From positions 238,879 to 302,878 of the forward strand of contig JBCCPJ010000002.1 in NCBI GenBank assembly GCA_039024895.1: DNA of 64,000 nucleotides, in the 5' to 3' direction. This DNA is from JAJDOD01 sp039024895 (GTDB taxonomy: Bacteria; Pseudomonadota; Alphaproteobacteria; Rhodobacterales; Rhodobacteraceae). Shown here in pieces: positions 8,811 to 16,912 of the stretch. The notes beneath the pieces were generated by a model. It did not search any database. It saw only the letters and a list, made by a program, of their open reading frames with translations, and was not told where the DNA came from. Within the stretch, counting starts at the first letter, position 1. Every line of letters starts with the position of its first letter. The translations under genes were made by a program, and so were the position numbers.

Positions 8811-9776
8811 ATGAAGATCGGCTTCATCGGATTGGGCAATGTGGGCGGCAAGTTGGCCGGTAATTTGCTGAATAATGCAGTGGACCTCACGGTTCGCGAT
8901 CTCGACCGCTCGGCGGCGGAACCGTTTCTGGCTCGGGGGGCACGGTGGGCGGAAAGCGCCGCCGCCCTCGCCCGCGACGTTGATATCGTGATCACTTGCC
9001 TTCCCTCACCCGCCGCTTCCGCAGCCGTTATGGACGGGGAAGATGGGCTCCTCGACGCCCTCGGCCCCGGCAAGATTTGGGCAGAGATGTCTACCACGGA
9101 CGCCGATGAGATGACCCGCCTCGCAACTCTTGTCGAAGACACCGGCGCCAAAGCGATTGAATGTCCGGTCTCGGGCGGGTGTCACCGGGCAGCGACGGGC
9201 AACATTTCTATCTTCGCCGGGGGCGACCGTGACACGTTTGAAGCAATGCTGCCGGTGCTCACCATTCTGGGGCGCCGTGTTCTTCACACTGGCCCCATTG
9301 GCAGCGCCTCAAAACTGAAAGTCATGACAAATTTCCTCGCAACAACGCATTTGGTGGCCCTTGCCGAAGCGCTAACCACCATGGCCGCAGCGGGACTTGA
9401 CTTGGCAACCACATATAAGGCCATTCGCATCTCATCCGGCAACAGCTTCGTGCATGAGACCGAAAGCCAGGTCATCCTGAACGGCTCGCGCGATATCAAC
9501 TTCACCATGGACCTCGTACTAAAGGATATCGGTCTGTTTCAGGACATTGCAGAAGCGCAGGGCGTACCACTTGCCCTGTCTCCTTTGATTGTTTCTTTAT
9601 TCGAAGAGGCAAATGATAAATATGGCGGGCGTGAACTATCGCCCAACATCATCCGGCGCTATGAGGACGCAACCGGGCTTGATATTCACGCTCCGGGATT
9701 TCCTGCCGAAATCGTCGATCACGAACCGGCCGCACGAGGCCACGAGGTCACGGCCAAGCGGAGCCTCACTCCCTGA
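8811..9776 (+). CDS. Beta-hydroxyacid dehydrogenase, NAD(P)-dependent
   Basis: This 321-residue enzyme begins MKIGFIGLGNVGG, a Rossmann GxGxxG motif, and carries the substrate motif ECPVSGGCHRAATG and the catalytic lysine region KLKVMTNFL (usual pattern GxxxKxxxN). It belongs to the 3-hydroxyisobutyrate dehydrogenase / tartronate semialdehyde reductase group. Family knowledge: these enzymes oxidise or reduce a beta-hydroxyacid with NAD(P). The exact substrate is not visible. The C-terminal extension ending RSLTP is a little longer than usual. Start chosen at 8811, with AAGGA upstream. Confidence 0.87.
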   Translation: MKIGFIGLGNVGGKLAGNLLNNAVDLTVRDLDRSAAEPFLARGARWAESAAALARDVDIVITCLPSPAASAAVMDGEDGLLDALGPGKIWAEMSTTDADEMTRLATLVEDTGAKAIECPVSGGCHRAATGNISIFAGGDRDTFEAMLPVLTILGRRVLHTGPIGSASKLKVMTNFLATTHLVALAEALTTMAAAGLDLATTYKAIRISSGNSFVHETESQVILNGSRDINFTMDLVLKDIGLFQDIAEAQGVPLALSPLIVSLFEEANDKYGGRELSPNIIRRYEDATGLDIHAPGFPAEIVDHEPAARGHEVTAKRSLTP

Positions 9777-9834
9777 CAGAAAGGGGAGGCAAATTCCCGT
9801 CGCCATCGCCCCTAGAATATGTCCTATGTAGCCC

Positions 9835-10377
9835 ATGACACGGGTCATTCTTTTCAACAAACCCATGGGCGTGCTGGCGCAGTTTACGGACACCAAAAGC
9901 GCCACAACGCGCCCCACCCTCTCTGCCTTCGGCCTGCCAAAGGGTGTCTATGCTGCAGGACGGCTAGACCGGGACAGTGAAGGGCTGCTGGTGCTAACGG
10001 ATAATGGCAAGCTTCAGTCGCGCATTACCTCCCCAAAGACCGACACGGAGAAATCCTATCTCGCTCAGGTGGAAGGGGCGCCGAGCGACAGCGACCTTGA
10101 ACCTCTTCGGCGCGGGCTGACACTGAAGGACGGACCAACGCGCCCGGCGAAAGTAGAAATCATCGCACCCCCTGACCTTTGGCCGCGTGACCCGCCGGTC
10201 CGCACAAGGCAAACTGTTCCGGATCAATGGATACGCCTGATCCTCACCGAAGGTCGCAACCGACAGGTGCGCCGCATGTGCGCTGCCATCGGGTTCCCGT
10301 GCCTCAGGCTCGTGCGATGGCAAGTAGGCCGATGGAGCTTGGACGGCTTGGCGCCGGGCGCGTGGCGCGACGCCTGA
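9835..10377 (+). CDS. rluE: 23S rRNA pseudouridine synthase, RluE type
   Basis: The 180-residue protein is a small RsuA/RluB/E/F-family pseudouridine synthase lacking the N-terminal S4 domain. It has the catalytic-aspartate motif AAGRLDRDSEGLLVLTDNG and the C-terminal TEGRNRQVRRMCAAIGFP signature. Family knowledge: RluE makes the pseudouridine at position 2457 of E. coli 23S rRNA. It is cytoplasmic and stands alone. Confidence 0.92.
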   Translation: MTRVILFNKPMGVLAQFTDTKSATTRPTLSAFGLPKGVYAAGRLDRDSEGLLVLTDNGKLQSRITSPKTDTEKSYLAQVEGAPSDSDLEPLRRGLTLKDGPTRPAKVEIIAPPDLWPRDPPVRTRQTVPDQWIRLILTEGRNRQVRRMCAAIGFPCLRLVRWQVGRWSLDGLAPGAWRDA

Positions 10378-10417
10378 TTGGTCGTAAAGACCTCGACCTT
10401 GACGGAACCCGACAAAT

Positions 10418-10439
10418 CACCTTGCCGCTTGGCAAGGTG
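10418..10439. terminator. Stem-loop downstream of rluE
   Basis: CACCTTGCC pairs perfectly with GGCAAGGTG around the loop GCTT. It lies about 40 bases after the rluE stop and just before the convergent gene that ends at 10467. The following bases contain only a weak T-rich run, so it is a modest terminator candidate. Confidence 0.5.
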
Positions 10440-10466
10440 TTGCTTTCCAACAATCGACCGTGTGGA

Positions 10467-10973
10467 TTAAGCACAACCGGTCCAGTTGAGCGACGCAACT
10501 GCATCCCCGTCAAACTCCGCCTCAACAGTTTCACCCTCAACCTCAAGGCGCACCGAAGCACCCGCAATCTCGGCATCGGTTACTGTGATCTCGCGCGCGC
10601 CAATTGTGTCATCCACATCGATGGTGAACGCGACCTTCTTTCCTTTGGACAGACCATCGAGATCGAGGCGAAGACTGGTGTCGCCATCGGAAACAGGAGA
10701 GTGGGATGTCACGTGGTCCCGCCCGGCGACGAGCTCAAACGGCTGGAACACCTCTACCCCGGCCCCCGTCTCCGACACGTCAAAGATCAAAGCACCGGCA
10801 GACCCCTCTAGATCGATTATCACGCTGACGGGGGTTTCACCGCACAGGTTTGCACCGGCCACGATATCGAACCGATCTTTCGGGGCGCCTTCAACAAAAC
10901 GCACCAACACGTCAGCAAACGCCGAGAGCGGAAAGAGAGCGTATCCAAGCACGACAATAAATCGAGATAGCAT
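10467..10973 (-). CDS. Exported hypothetical protein, beta-rich
   Basis: This 168-residue protein starts MLSRFIVVLGYALFPLSAFA, a typical signal peptide with a likely cut after AFA, so the mature protein is periplasmic or outer. I chose the second ATG (10973) because an AAGGA element precedes it at good distance; an alternative start is 10991. The mature part is acidic, rich in alternating polar/hydrophobic residues and ends with WTGCA; two cysteines (GANLCGET and the terminal TGC) could form a disulfide. The family is not recognised. Confidence 0.65.
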   Translation of the reverse strand: MLSRFIVVLGYALFPLSAFADVLVRFVEGAPKDRFDIVAGANLCGETPVSVIIDLEGSAGALIFDVSETGAGVEVFQPFELVAGRDHVTSHSPVSDGDTSLRLDLDGLSKGKKVAFTIDVDDTIGAREITVTDAEIAGASVRLEVEGETVEAEFDGDAVASLNWTGCA

Positions 10974-11082
10974 AGCAGTGTCCTTATACAATTATATCAT
11001 GCCACCTCGTCCGAATCTCTTCGAGATCAAGTCTCGCGGCGGAAAGACTTCAATTCTTGCAGATATTTGCTACATTACGCCC

Positions 11083-11331
11083 ATGGGAACGTCGATTGAC
11101 ACACCGTTCAAACAGTCTGGCCTTAAGGTTGCGGCCTTGGTTCTTTCCAAGTTGAAGCGACAAAGCCTTGCCGACGAGTATGAACGCTTGCGATCAGCGC
11201 CGCGCAGCAAAGCGATGTTAACCGTCGCCGCCGTATTGGCCGGGCTTTTTTGCATTGCATTGATCGCCGCGAGCTTTGGTTGGATAGGCCTCGCGCTTTA
11301 CTTTGGCGGCGTAGTTTTACTCTTCCGCTAG
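11083..11331 (+). CDS. Small hypothetical membrane protein
   Basis: The 82-residue protein has a charged N-terminal half with a basic stretch (KLKRQSLADEYERLR) and a C-terminal hydrophobic half forming two membrane segments ending VVLLFR. No strong ribosome-binding site is visible. An upstream in-frame ATG at 10999 exists but the added residues do not look natural. I do not recognise the family. Confidence 0.5.
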   Translation: MGTSIDTPFKQSGLKVAALVLSKLKRQSLADEYERLRSAPRSKAMLTVAAVLAGLFCIALIAASFGWIGLALYFGGVVLLFR

Positions 11332-11494
11332 TATTTTTCGGTACCGCTGAACCTGATGCCGACAGGTAAAATTGCCCAATTCTCCGGAACAAATTTTGCA
11401 TACAAATGTATGCCATTGAAATTTATAAATATTTTGATCCAGACTCCCTGTCGTGTCGTATCCCTGGCATATTAATTCAAAAGGGAACATCGAC

Positions 11495-11671
11495 ATGGAA
11501 AGCGTTCACGTCCTCAAGATTGTACTCTCTTTCGGCACCATCGGGTTTTTTGCAGTTTTCGCCTTTCTTTCAGCGCGCGCAACCGAGCAGCTGAAAAACG
11601 ACCCCAACCACAAGCGTTCTTCGCTATGTGTAACGCAGCGGCAGGGCAGCGAAATCGAAAGCGCTACCTGA
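11495..11671 (+). CDS. Small hypothetical membrane protein
   Basis: The 58-residue protein has one N-terminal membrane segment (about residues 5-27) and a polar tail. The start at 11495 has AAGGGA at a good distance. The start at 11453 lacks one. The C-terminal residues after KNDPNHKRS have lower similarity to normal protein composition, so the true end may have been altered. No family recognised. Confidence 0.45.
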   Translation: MESVHVLKIVLSFGTIGFFAVFAFLSARATEQLKNDPNHKRSSLCVTQRQGSEIESAT

Positions 11672-11688
11672 ACAGCGAACGCTATGTG

Positions 11689-11711
11689 GCGCCGGGCTTA
11701 CCGTCCGGCGC
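11689..11711. terminator. GC-rich stem-loop after the small membrane gene
   Basis: GCGCCGG pairs with CCGGCGC around a nine-base loop, 18 bases after the stop codon at 11671. No T-run follows, so it could be a terminator without a U-tract or simply a hairpin. Confidence 0.4.
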
Positions 11712-11955
11712 GCGCGCAACAGCGGCGGTGTGATGACTTTCGCTTTTGCGCAACCGCCGCCATGTATGGGTTCCGTCTATCACATGTCAGGCGAATTGTG
11801 CCGCCCGTCCCTTCAACCGAAACAGCGGGCATTTTTGTCACCTGCCCTTTAGGCTTCGGGAGTTTTGCCTGACTGCCAAGAACGGAAGCGTATTGGTCAG
11901 GCGTAAACGCCGTGCGGCTGCCCTCTGGTGCAAGGCGGATTGGCCCCTCCCGACA
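11698..11955 (-). pseudogene. Possible decayed reading frame
   Basis: On the minus strand a stop-to-stop frame of 86 codons reads like protein (for example AFTPDQYASVLGSQAKLPKPKG and VEGTGGTIRLTCDRRNPYM in successive parts) but has no good start codon. Directly upstream in the same frame lies a TAA (11956-11958) preceded by another coding-like stretch. This is compatible with a broken gene downstream of the interrupted lipoprotein gene. The call rests only on amino acid composition. The rest of the 387-base gap 11672-12058 shows nothing else. Confidence 0.3.
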
Positions 11956-12058
11956 TTAGGTTTGCCTCGCCACATCCATCGCAATGCCAGTTAGTACGGC
12001 ACCCAGCCCCTGTCCCTTTTGAGCGCGTGCGTTCGTAGCTTGCGATATGATTTTGCGA

Positions 12059-12316
12059 CTAGGGCACTGTATATCTCGGCTTCTTATAGTCGCCGCCAAA
12101 CTCGGTGAAGCCAATTCGAACCGAGAGCGGCGCGGTGCGCCCATCCACCAGAATAGTCGTAAGGCGTTAGGTGATCTTATCATAGGCCAGCAGGGGCGTT
12201 CCCGCCAAACTGGGTCCAATGCCGCTTTGGCTTTTGGTTGAGGTCGTGCTGCTTCCGCAGGCGGTGAGCAAAAGGGCGGAAGCTATCAGAGCAAACAGTC
12301 GCACAGCCACTCGCAT
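12059..12316 (-). pseudogene. Small lipoprotein gene split by an in-frame TAA
   Basis: The ATG at 12316 starts a signal peptide MRVAVRLFALIASALLLTAC with a clear lipobox (LLTAC, Cys20). The frame meets TAA at 12167-12169 after 49 residues, ending AYDKIT. The very same frame continues for 35 codons (RLTTILVDGRTAPLS... to RYTVP) up to TAG at 12059-12061, and this part also looks like normal protein. A single base change would restore an 84-85 residue lipoprotein. The shortened 49-residue product could still be made and lipidated. The gene precedes the terminator of pntB, on the same strand. The family is not recognised. Confidence 0.6.
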
Positions 12317-12343
12317 CGCGCAGAAATGTGGTGTCAAAAAGAA

Positions 12344-12372
12344 AAAAAGGCCCGCACCCTGCGGGCCTTTTT
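12344..12372. terminator. Strong intrinsic terminator after pntAB
   Basis: AAAAAGGCCCGC and GCGGGCCTTTTT form a perfect 12-base-pair stem with a five-base loop. Being A-rich on one side and T-rich on the other, it can work on both strands. It lies 22 bases after the pntB stop. Confidence 0.92.
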
Positions 12373-12393
12373 CTTTGGCAATGAAGCGTTGCC

Positions 12394-13911
12394 CTACTCC
12401 ATCTTCGGCAGAAGGCCGTCGATGGAGGCTTTTGCATCGCCGTAGAACATCCGCGTGTTCTCTTTGTAGAACAACGGGTTCTCGATACCGGAATACCCCG
12501 TTCCCTGGCCGCGTTTGGAGACGAAGACCTGCTTCGCTTTCCAGACCTCCAGCACCGGCATGCCGGCGATCGGACTATTCGGATCGTCTTGTGCGGCAGG
12601 GTTCACGATATCATTCGAACCGATAACGATGACCACATCAGTATCCGGGAAGTCTTCGTTGATCTCGTCCATTTCCAAAACGATGTCATAGGGGACCTTC
12701 GCTTCCGCAAGGAGCACGTTCATATGCCCTGGCAAGCGGCCCGCAACGGGGTGGATCGCGAAGCGCACTTCTTTCCCCGCCGCGCGCATTTTGCGCGTCA
12801 ACTCGGCCACCGCGGTCTGCGCCTGAGCAACCGCCATACCGTAGCCGGGCACGATCACCACGCTATCGGCGTCCTGGAGCGCCGATGCGACACCGTCAGC
12901 ATCGATGGCAATTTGTTCGCCCTCCACTGCCATTTGCTCGCCCGTGGCGCCACCAAACCCGCCAAGGATCACGCTCACGAAGGATCGGTTCATAGCCTTG
13001 CACATGATGTAGGACAGGATGGCACCCGACGAGCCAACCAGCGCGCCAACCACGATCAACAGATCATTGCCAAGCGAGAAACCAATCGCTGCCGCTGCCC
13101 AGCCGGAATAGCTGTTCAACATGGAAACCACGACAGGCATATCCGCGCCACCAATACCCATGATCAGGTGATAGCCGATGAAGAGCGCCGCAATGGTCAA
13201 GAGAACCAAGGTCCACGATCCAGCCCCTGACAAGTACATAATCAGCATGAGCACCGAGAACGCCGCCGCCGCCGCGTTCAGAAGGTGACCGCCCGGTAGC
13301 TGCTTGGCACTGGTATCGATCTGAAACGGCAGTTTCGACGAGTTGCCCGAAAGCTTGCCATAGGCAATGACCGAACCGGTGAAGGTCACCGCACCGATCC
13401 AGATACCCAAGGCCAGTTCGACCCGAAGGATACCGATCTCAACCCCTGATTTCTTGGCCACAAGCTGACCGAAGGTCGACAGCCCTTCGTGCACCTCTTT
13501 TGGTAACCCAATGGCCGTAAAGCCATCGTCACCGACAGCGCCGAGCACACCACCATTTTCGGCGTATAGCTCTGAAATAATGTTGATCATTATGTCGGCG
13601 TTGAAGCCCACAAATACTGCGGCTAGCCCCACAAGGCTGTGCATGATGGCCACAAGCTCGGGCATCTGGGTCATCTCGACCTTGGTGGCAAGCTGATAGC
13701 CGACCATCGCCCCGAACACGATCATGATGATCGCCAGCGGCCAGAGGCCCGCCCCCGGCCCAATGAGCGTGGCCAGCACCGCAATCGCCATACCGACGAT
13801 GCCATACCAAACAGCCCGTTTCGCGCTTTCCTGCCCCGAAAGACCGCCAAGCGAGAAGATGAAGAGAACAGCCGCAACAACGTAGGCGGCAGTGGTAAAT
13901 CCGAAATCCAT
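12394..13911 (-). CDS. pntB: NAD(P) transhydrogenase subunit beta
   Basis: The 505-residue protein has an N-terminal block of membrane helices (about 1-260) and a C-terminal NADP(H)-binding domain with VPGYGMAVAQAQ and the RFAIHPVAGRLPGHMNVLLAEA motif. Family knowledge: with PntA it forms the proton-translocating transhydrogenase of the inner membrane, which uses the proton gradient to make NADPH from NADH. It follows pntA by 14 bases in the same operon and is ended by a strong terminator. Confidence 0.96.
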   Translation of the reverse strand: MDFGFTTAAYVVAAVLFIFSLGGLSGQESAKRAVWYGIVGMAIAVLATLIGPGAGLWPLAIIMIVFGAMVGYQLATKVEMTQMPELVAIMHSLVGLAAVFVGFNADIMINIISELYAENGGVLGAVGDDGFTAIGLPKEVHEGLSTFGQLVAKKSGVEIGILRVELALGIWIGAVTFTGSVIAYGKLSGNSSKLPFQIDTSAKQLPGGHLLNAAAAAFSVLMLIMYLSGAGSWTLVLLTIAALFIGYHLIMGIGGADMPVVVSMLNSYSGWAAAAIGFSLGNDLLIVVGALVGSSGAILSYIMCKAMNRSFVSVILGGFGGATGEQMAVEGEQIAIDADGVASALQDADSVVIVPGYGMAVAQAQTAVAELTRKMRAAGKEVRFAIHPVAGRLPGHMNVLLAEAKVPYDIVLEMDEINEDFPDTDVVIVIGSNDIVNPAAQDDPNSPIAGMPVLEVWKAKQVFVSKRGQGTGYSGIENPLFYKENTRMFYGDAKASIDGLLPKME

Positions 13912-13925
13912 GTCTCTGCCCTACC

Positions 13926-15497
13926 TTACGACTTCTGGAACATGGCGAGCATGCGTCGGGTGACCAGGAAGCCCCCGAAGATGTTCACCGCCGCCATGAA
14001 TATGCCCAGCGCCGCCAGGACCATGATGAGGAAACTGTTTGAGCCCACCTGCATCAACGCGCCCAAAATGATGATCGACGAAATGGCGTTGGTTACGGCC
14101 ATTAGCGGTGTGTGTAAGGAATGCGAGACATTCCAGATCACCTGGAAGCCGACAAAGACCGACAACACGAACACGATGAAATGCTGCATAAAACTCGCCG
14201 GCGCAATAAGGCCCACAGCAAGGATTAACGCGCCGCCAATGGCCAACAAGCCCACTTGTGTTTGCGTTTCCTTCTTGAAGGCCGCCGTTTCCGCTGCGCG
14301 TTTCTCTTCTGGCGTCAGTTCCTTCGGCGGCTCTTTCTTCGGCTGTGCCGCAATGGCCGCCACCTTCGGCGGTGGAGGCGGATAGGTGATCTCGCCCTGG
14401 TAGGTGACCGTCGCGCCACGGATCACGTCGTCTTCCATGTTGTGAACGACCTGTCCGTCTTTCTCGGGTGTGAGGTCGGTCATCATATGGCGGATATTCG
14501 TGGAATAAAGCAGCGACGACTGCGTCGCCATCCGGGACGGGAAGTCAGTGTATCCGACGATCGTCACCCCATTGGGCGAGACGATTTTTTCGTCTTTGAC
14601 AGTCAATTCGCAATTGCCGCCGCGCTCGGCAGCCAGATCGACGATGACCGAGCCAGGCTTCATCATCTCGACCATGTCCTTTGTCCAGAGAACTGGCGCG
14701 TCGCGATTTGGGATCAGCGCGGTCGTGATCACAATGTCCATCTCGGGCGCAATCTCGCGGAATTTCGCTAACTGTGCTTCGGCGAACTCAGGCGACGACA
14801 CGGCAGCATAGCCGCCGGTAGCTGAGCCATCCTGCTGATCTTCTTCAAAATCGAGGAAGACAAACTCTGCGCCCATCGATTCAATCTGTTCCGCCACTTC
14901 GGGACGCACGTCAAAAGCATATGTTATCGCACCGAGCGATGTTGCGGTGCCCACGGCGGCCAGACCCGCGACACCGGCGCCGATGACCAAGACCTTGGCC
15001 GGGGGCACTTTACCGGCGGCCGTCACCTGGCCCGTGAAAAACCGACCAAAGTTGTTCCCCGCTTCGATGACGGCGCGGTAGCCTGCTATATTCGCCATCG
15101 AGGATAGCGCGTCCATCTTCTGGGCACGGCTGATTCGCGGCACCATATCCATCGCGATGACATTGGCGTTTTGCTTTTTCGCCGTTTCCATCAGCTTTTC
15201 GTTGCCTGCCGGATAGAAGAACGAGATCAGCGTCTGGCCGTCGCTTAGCTTCTTGGCTTCAGCCGTGCTCGGGGGACGCACTTTCGCGACGACATCTGCG
15301 TCTTTCCAAAGCGCTGTGCCACTGACGACCGTCACGCCCGCCTCTGTATAGGCCGCGTCAGCAAAGCCAGCGGCAAGGCCCGCGCCCTTCTCGATCAGAC
15401 ATTCATAGCCTAGCTTCTGCAGGTCTTTCGCACTTTGCGGCGTCATCGCCACGCGCGCTTCATCCGCCGCAGATTCCTTCGGCGCTCCGATCTTCAT
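13926..15497 (-). CDS. pntA: NAD(P) transhydrogenase subunit alpha
   Basis: This 523-residue protein starts MKIGAPKESAADEARVAMTP, the alanine dehydrogenase/PntA opening. It has the NAD-binding VLVIGAGVAGLAAVGTA and the RxATQSS element near residue 340. A proline-rich linker (YPPPPPK) then a C-terminal block of four membrane helices follow, so the alpha chain is of the single-polypeptide type, unlike the split PntAA/PntAB of some relatives such as Rhodospirillum. First gene of the pntAB operon; the promoter must lie between 15498 and 15633. Confidence 0.96.
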   Translation of the reverse strand: MKIGAPKESAADEARVAMTPQSAKDLQKLGYECLIEKGAGLAAGFADAAYTEAGVTVVSGTALWKDADVVAKVRPPSTAEAKKLSDGQTLISFFYPAGNEKLMETAKKQNANVIAMDMVPRISRAQKMDALSSMANIAGYRAVIEAGNNFGRFFTGQVTAAGKVPPAKVLVIGAGVAGLAAVGTATSLGAITYAFDVRPEVAEQIESMGAEFVFLDFEEDQQDGSATGGYAAVSSPEFAEAQLAKFREIAPEMDIVITTALIPNRDAPVLWTKDMVEMMKPGSVIVDLAAERGGNCELTVKDEKIVSPNGVTIVGYTDFPSRMATQSSLLYSTNIRHMMTDLTPEKDGQVVHNMEDDVIRGATVTYQGEITYPPPPPKVAAIAAQPKKEPPKELTPEEKRAAETAAFKKETQTQVGLLAIGGALILAVGLIAPASFMQHFIVFVLSVFVGFQVIWNVSHSLHTPLMAVTNAISSIIILGALMQVGSNSFLIMVLAALGIFMAAVNIFGGFLVTRRMLAMFQKS

Positions 15498-15633
15498 CAG
15501 TTCTGTCCCCCGTCTTCAGGTTTAACCTTGATGTAAAGCCGCAGTCTTTAGCGGCCAGCGGAAAAATTCACAAGCAAGCAAGCTTTGAAAGGTCTTTGCT
15601 ACAGACCGGAAGGGGAAAATATGGGCATCTGCC

Positions 15634-16065
15634 TCATAGCCAGCGCCGCACAGTCCCAGCGTAAACGGCAAACCCCTCCGGAAATTCGGCCTGCAACCGC
15701 GCCTCCTCCGCTAAAATAAAACGGCGTTCGAGTATCAACCAAAGCACGGGCACCAAGAGCAGCCCCAACGGCTTCGCCCAGATGACGGAAAGGCCAAATA
15801 GGATCAAAAGGTCGGCCAAATAGATCGGGTTCCGGGTCCAGCGGAATATGCCGTTAGATATCAGCGCAGAAGGCGTCAAATGGGGGATTGGGGTGGTGCG
15901 GGCACGCCGAAACTCAAAGAGCGCTGCACCGACCAGGGCAGCCGCGATAACAAGCGTGAGCGTCCCGAGCCATGGCCAATGCGCCCATGCCGCGCGAACG
16001 GGGATGGGCCATGTCACGAAAAGACAGCCAAGAAGCCAAAACGGCGGAAGGTCCAACCACTTCAT
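15634..16065 (-). CDS. Isoprenylcysteine carboxyl methyltransferase-like membrane protein
   Basis: The 143-residue protein has several hydrophobic segments and the motif GIFRWTRNPIYLADLLILFG with a later E-E-A-R-L, the usual pattern of the ICMT/phospholipid methyltransferase (PEMT) group. Family knowledge: these are integral membrane methyltransferases using S-adenosylmethionine; many bacterial members have no known substrate. No neighbouring gene points to a pathway. Confidence 0.75.
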   Translation of the reverse strand: MKWLDLPPFWLLGCLFVTWPIPVRAAWAHWPWLGTLTLVIAAALVGAALFEFRRARTTPIPHLTPSALISNGIFRWTRNPIYLADLLILFGLSVIWAKPLGLLLVPVLWLILERRFILAEEARLQAEFPEGFAVYAGTVRRWL

Positions 16066-16123
16066 AGTCGCATCGTATCAGCTTGTAGCTCAGTCAGGCG
16101 CTCAAATATTCGCGTGGTATCGA

Positions 16124-16816
16124 TCAAGAAAACCAGCGCGCGTAATCGCTGACGAGAAGATGCGTCGGCGCCGTATCTTCCTCAACTTCAGCAAAGCGAC
16201 CAATGGGTTCGCGAAAAATGTTGTCGGTCACGTCATCATTCACGGTTGAGACCTCGCCAATGAGAACGTCCCCGCCTTCGCCCCAGAAGGCATGCCAGTC
16301 GCCCGGGTTCAGCGTTACGCTTTCACCCGGGGCGAGTTGGAGCTTTTCACCGGGCGCAAACGGACGCTCCAATCCATCGCAGAGGACCAACCCGCCCTTA
16401 TCTTCGGCAAACGCCCCACTGTCGTCAGACCCGTAGAGCTCCACGACCAAAGTAGCGCCGCCCCGATTGATGATATCTTCCGATTTGATAACGTGGGTGT
16501 GCATCGGGCTCAGTTGATCCTGCTTCGAAATCAACAGCTTCTCGGCATATACCATGCCCCGACCACGTTCGAGGTCCGCCAGATGCCCGTTGCGCAGGGT
16601 GAAGAGGAACAATCCCAAGTTGGCGTAGTCTTCCTGCCCATAATCCGTGATGTCCCAACCCATGCGCGCATCGGCGATCCGCTGTGCCGAGCCATCGGCG
16701 ACGCGCTGCCGGAAAGTGTCGGGCGTCCAATAGGCGAAGGCTGGCAGAGTAAAGCCATGGCGCCGGATCATCTCATCCGCCTCTGCCATGACCTCGTTGA
16801 TCTGAGAGCGTTTCAT
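16124..16816 (-). CDS. D-lyxose isomerase family (cupin)
   Basis: The 230-residue cupin matches the D-lyxose ketol-isomerase family (DUF1498). Metal ligands are visible in PMHTHVIKSEDI (two His and a Glu) and NPGDWHAFWGEGG (His). Family knowledge: the manganese enzyme interconverts D-lyxose and D-xylulose, and D-mannose with D-fructose. No sugar transporter or kinase lies beside it, so its natural substrate remains open. Confidence 0.88.
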   Translation of the reverse strand: MKRSQINEVMAEADEMIRRHGFTLPAFAYWTPDTFRQRVADGSAQRIADARMGWDITDYGQEDYANLGLFLFTLRNGHLADLERGRGMVYAEKLLISKQDQLSPMHTHVIKSEDIINRGGATLVVELYGSDDSGAFAEDKGGLVLCDGLERPFAPGEKLQLAPGESVTLNPGDWHAFWGEGGDVLIGEVSTVNDDVTDNIFREPIGRFAEVEEDTAPTHLLVSDYARWFS

Positions 16817-16912
16817 GCTGTGTCCTCCTGCGGCGCGCGCATCTCTACGCGGATACGCCGTCAGGTCCAGACCCTAGTACCGAAACCGTTTCCGAAACTG
16901 CAGTAGTGGAGG

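Noticed and set aside
8648..9151. Upstream extension of the HisC-like aminotransferase
   Set aside because: Antisense to the dehydrogenase gene; the normal family start is at 8647.
12167..12169. Special amino acid (selenocysteine) at the in-frame stop
   Set aside because: The codon is TAA, not TGA; no SECIS-like element was sought or seen.
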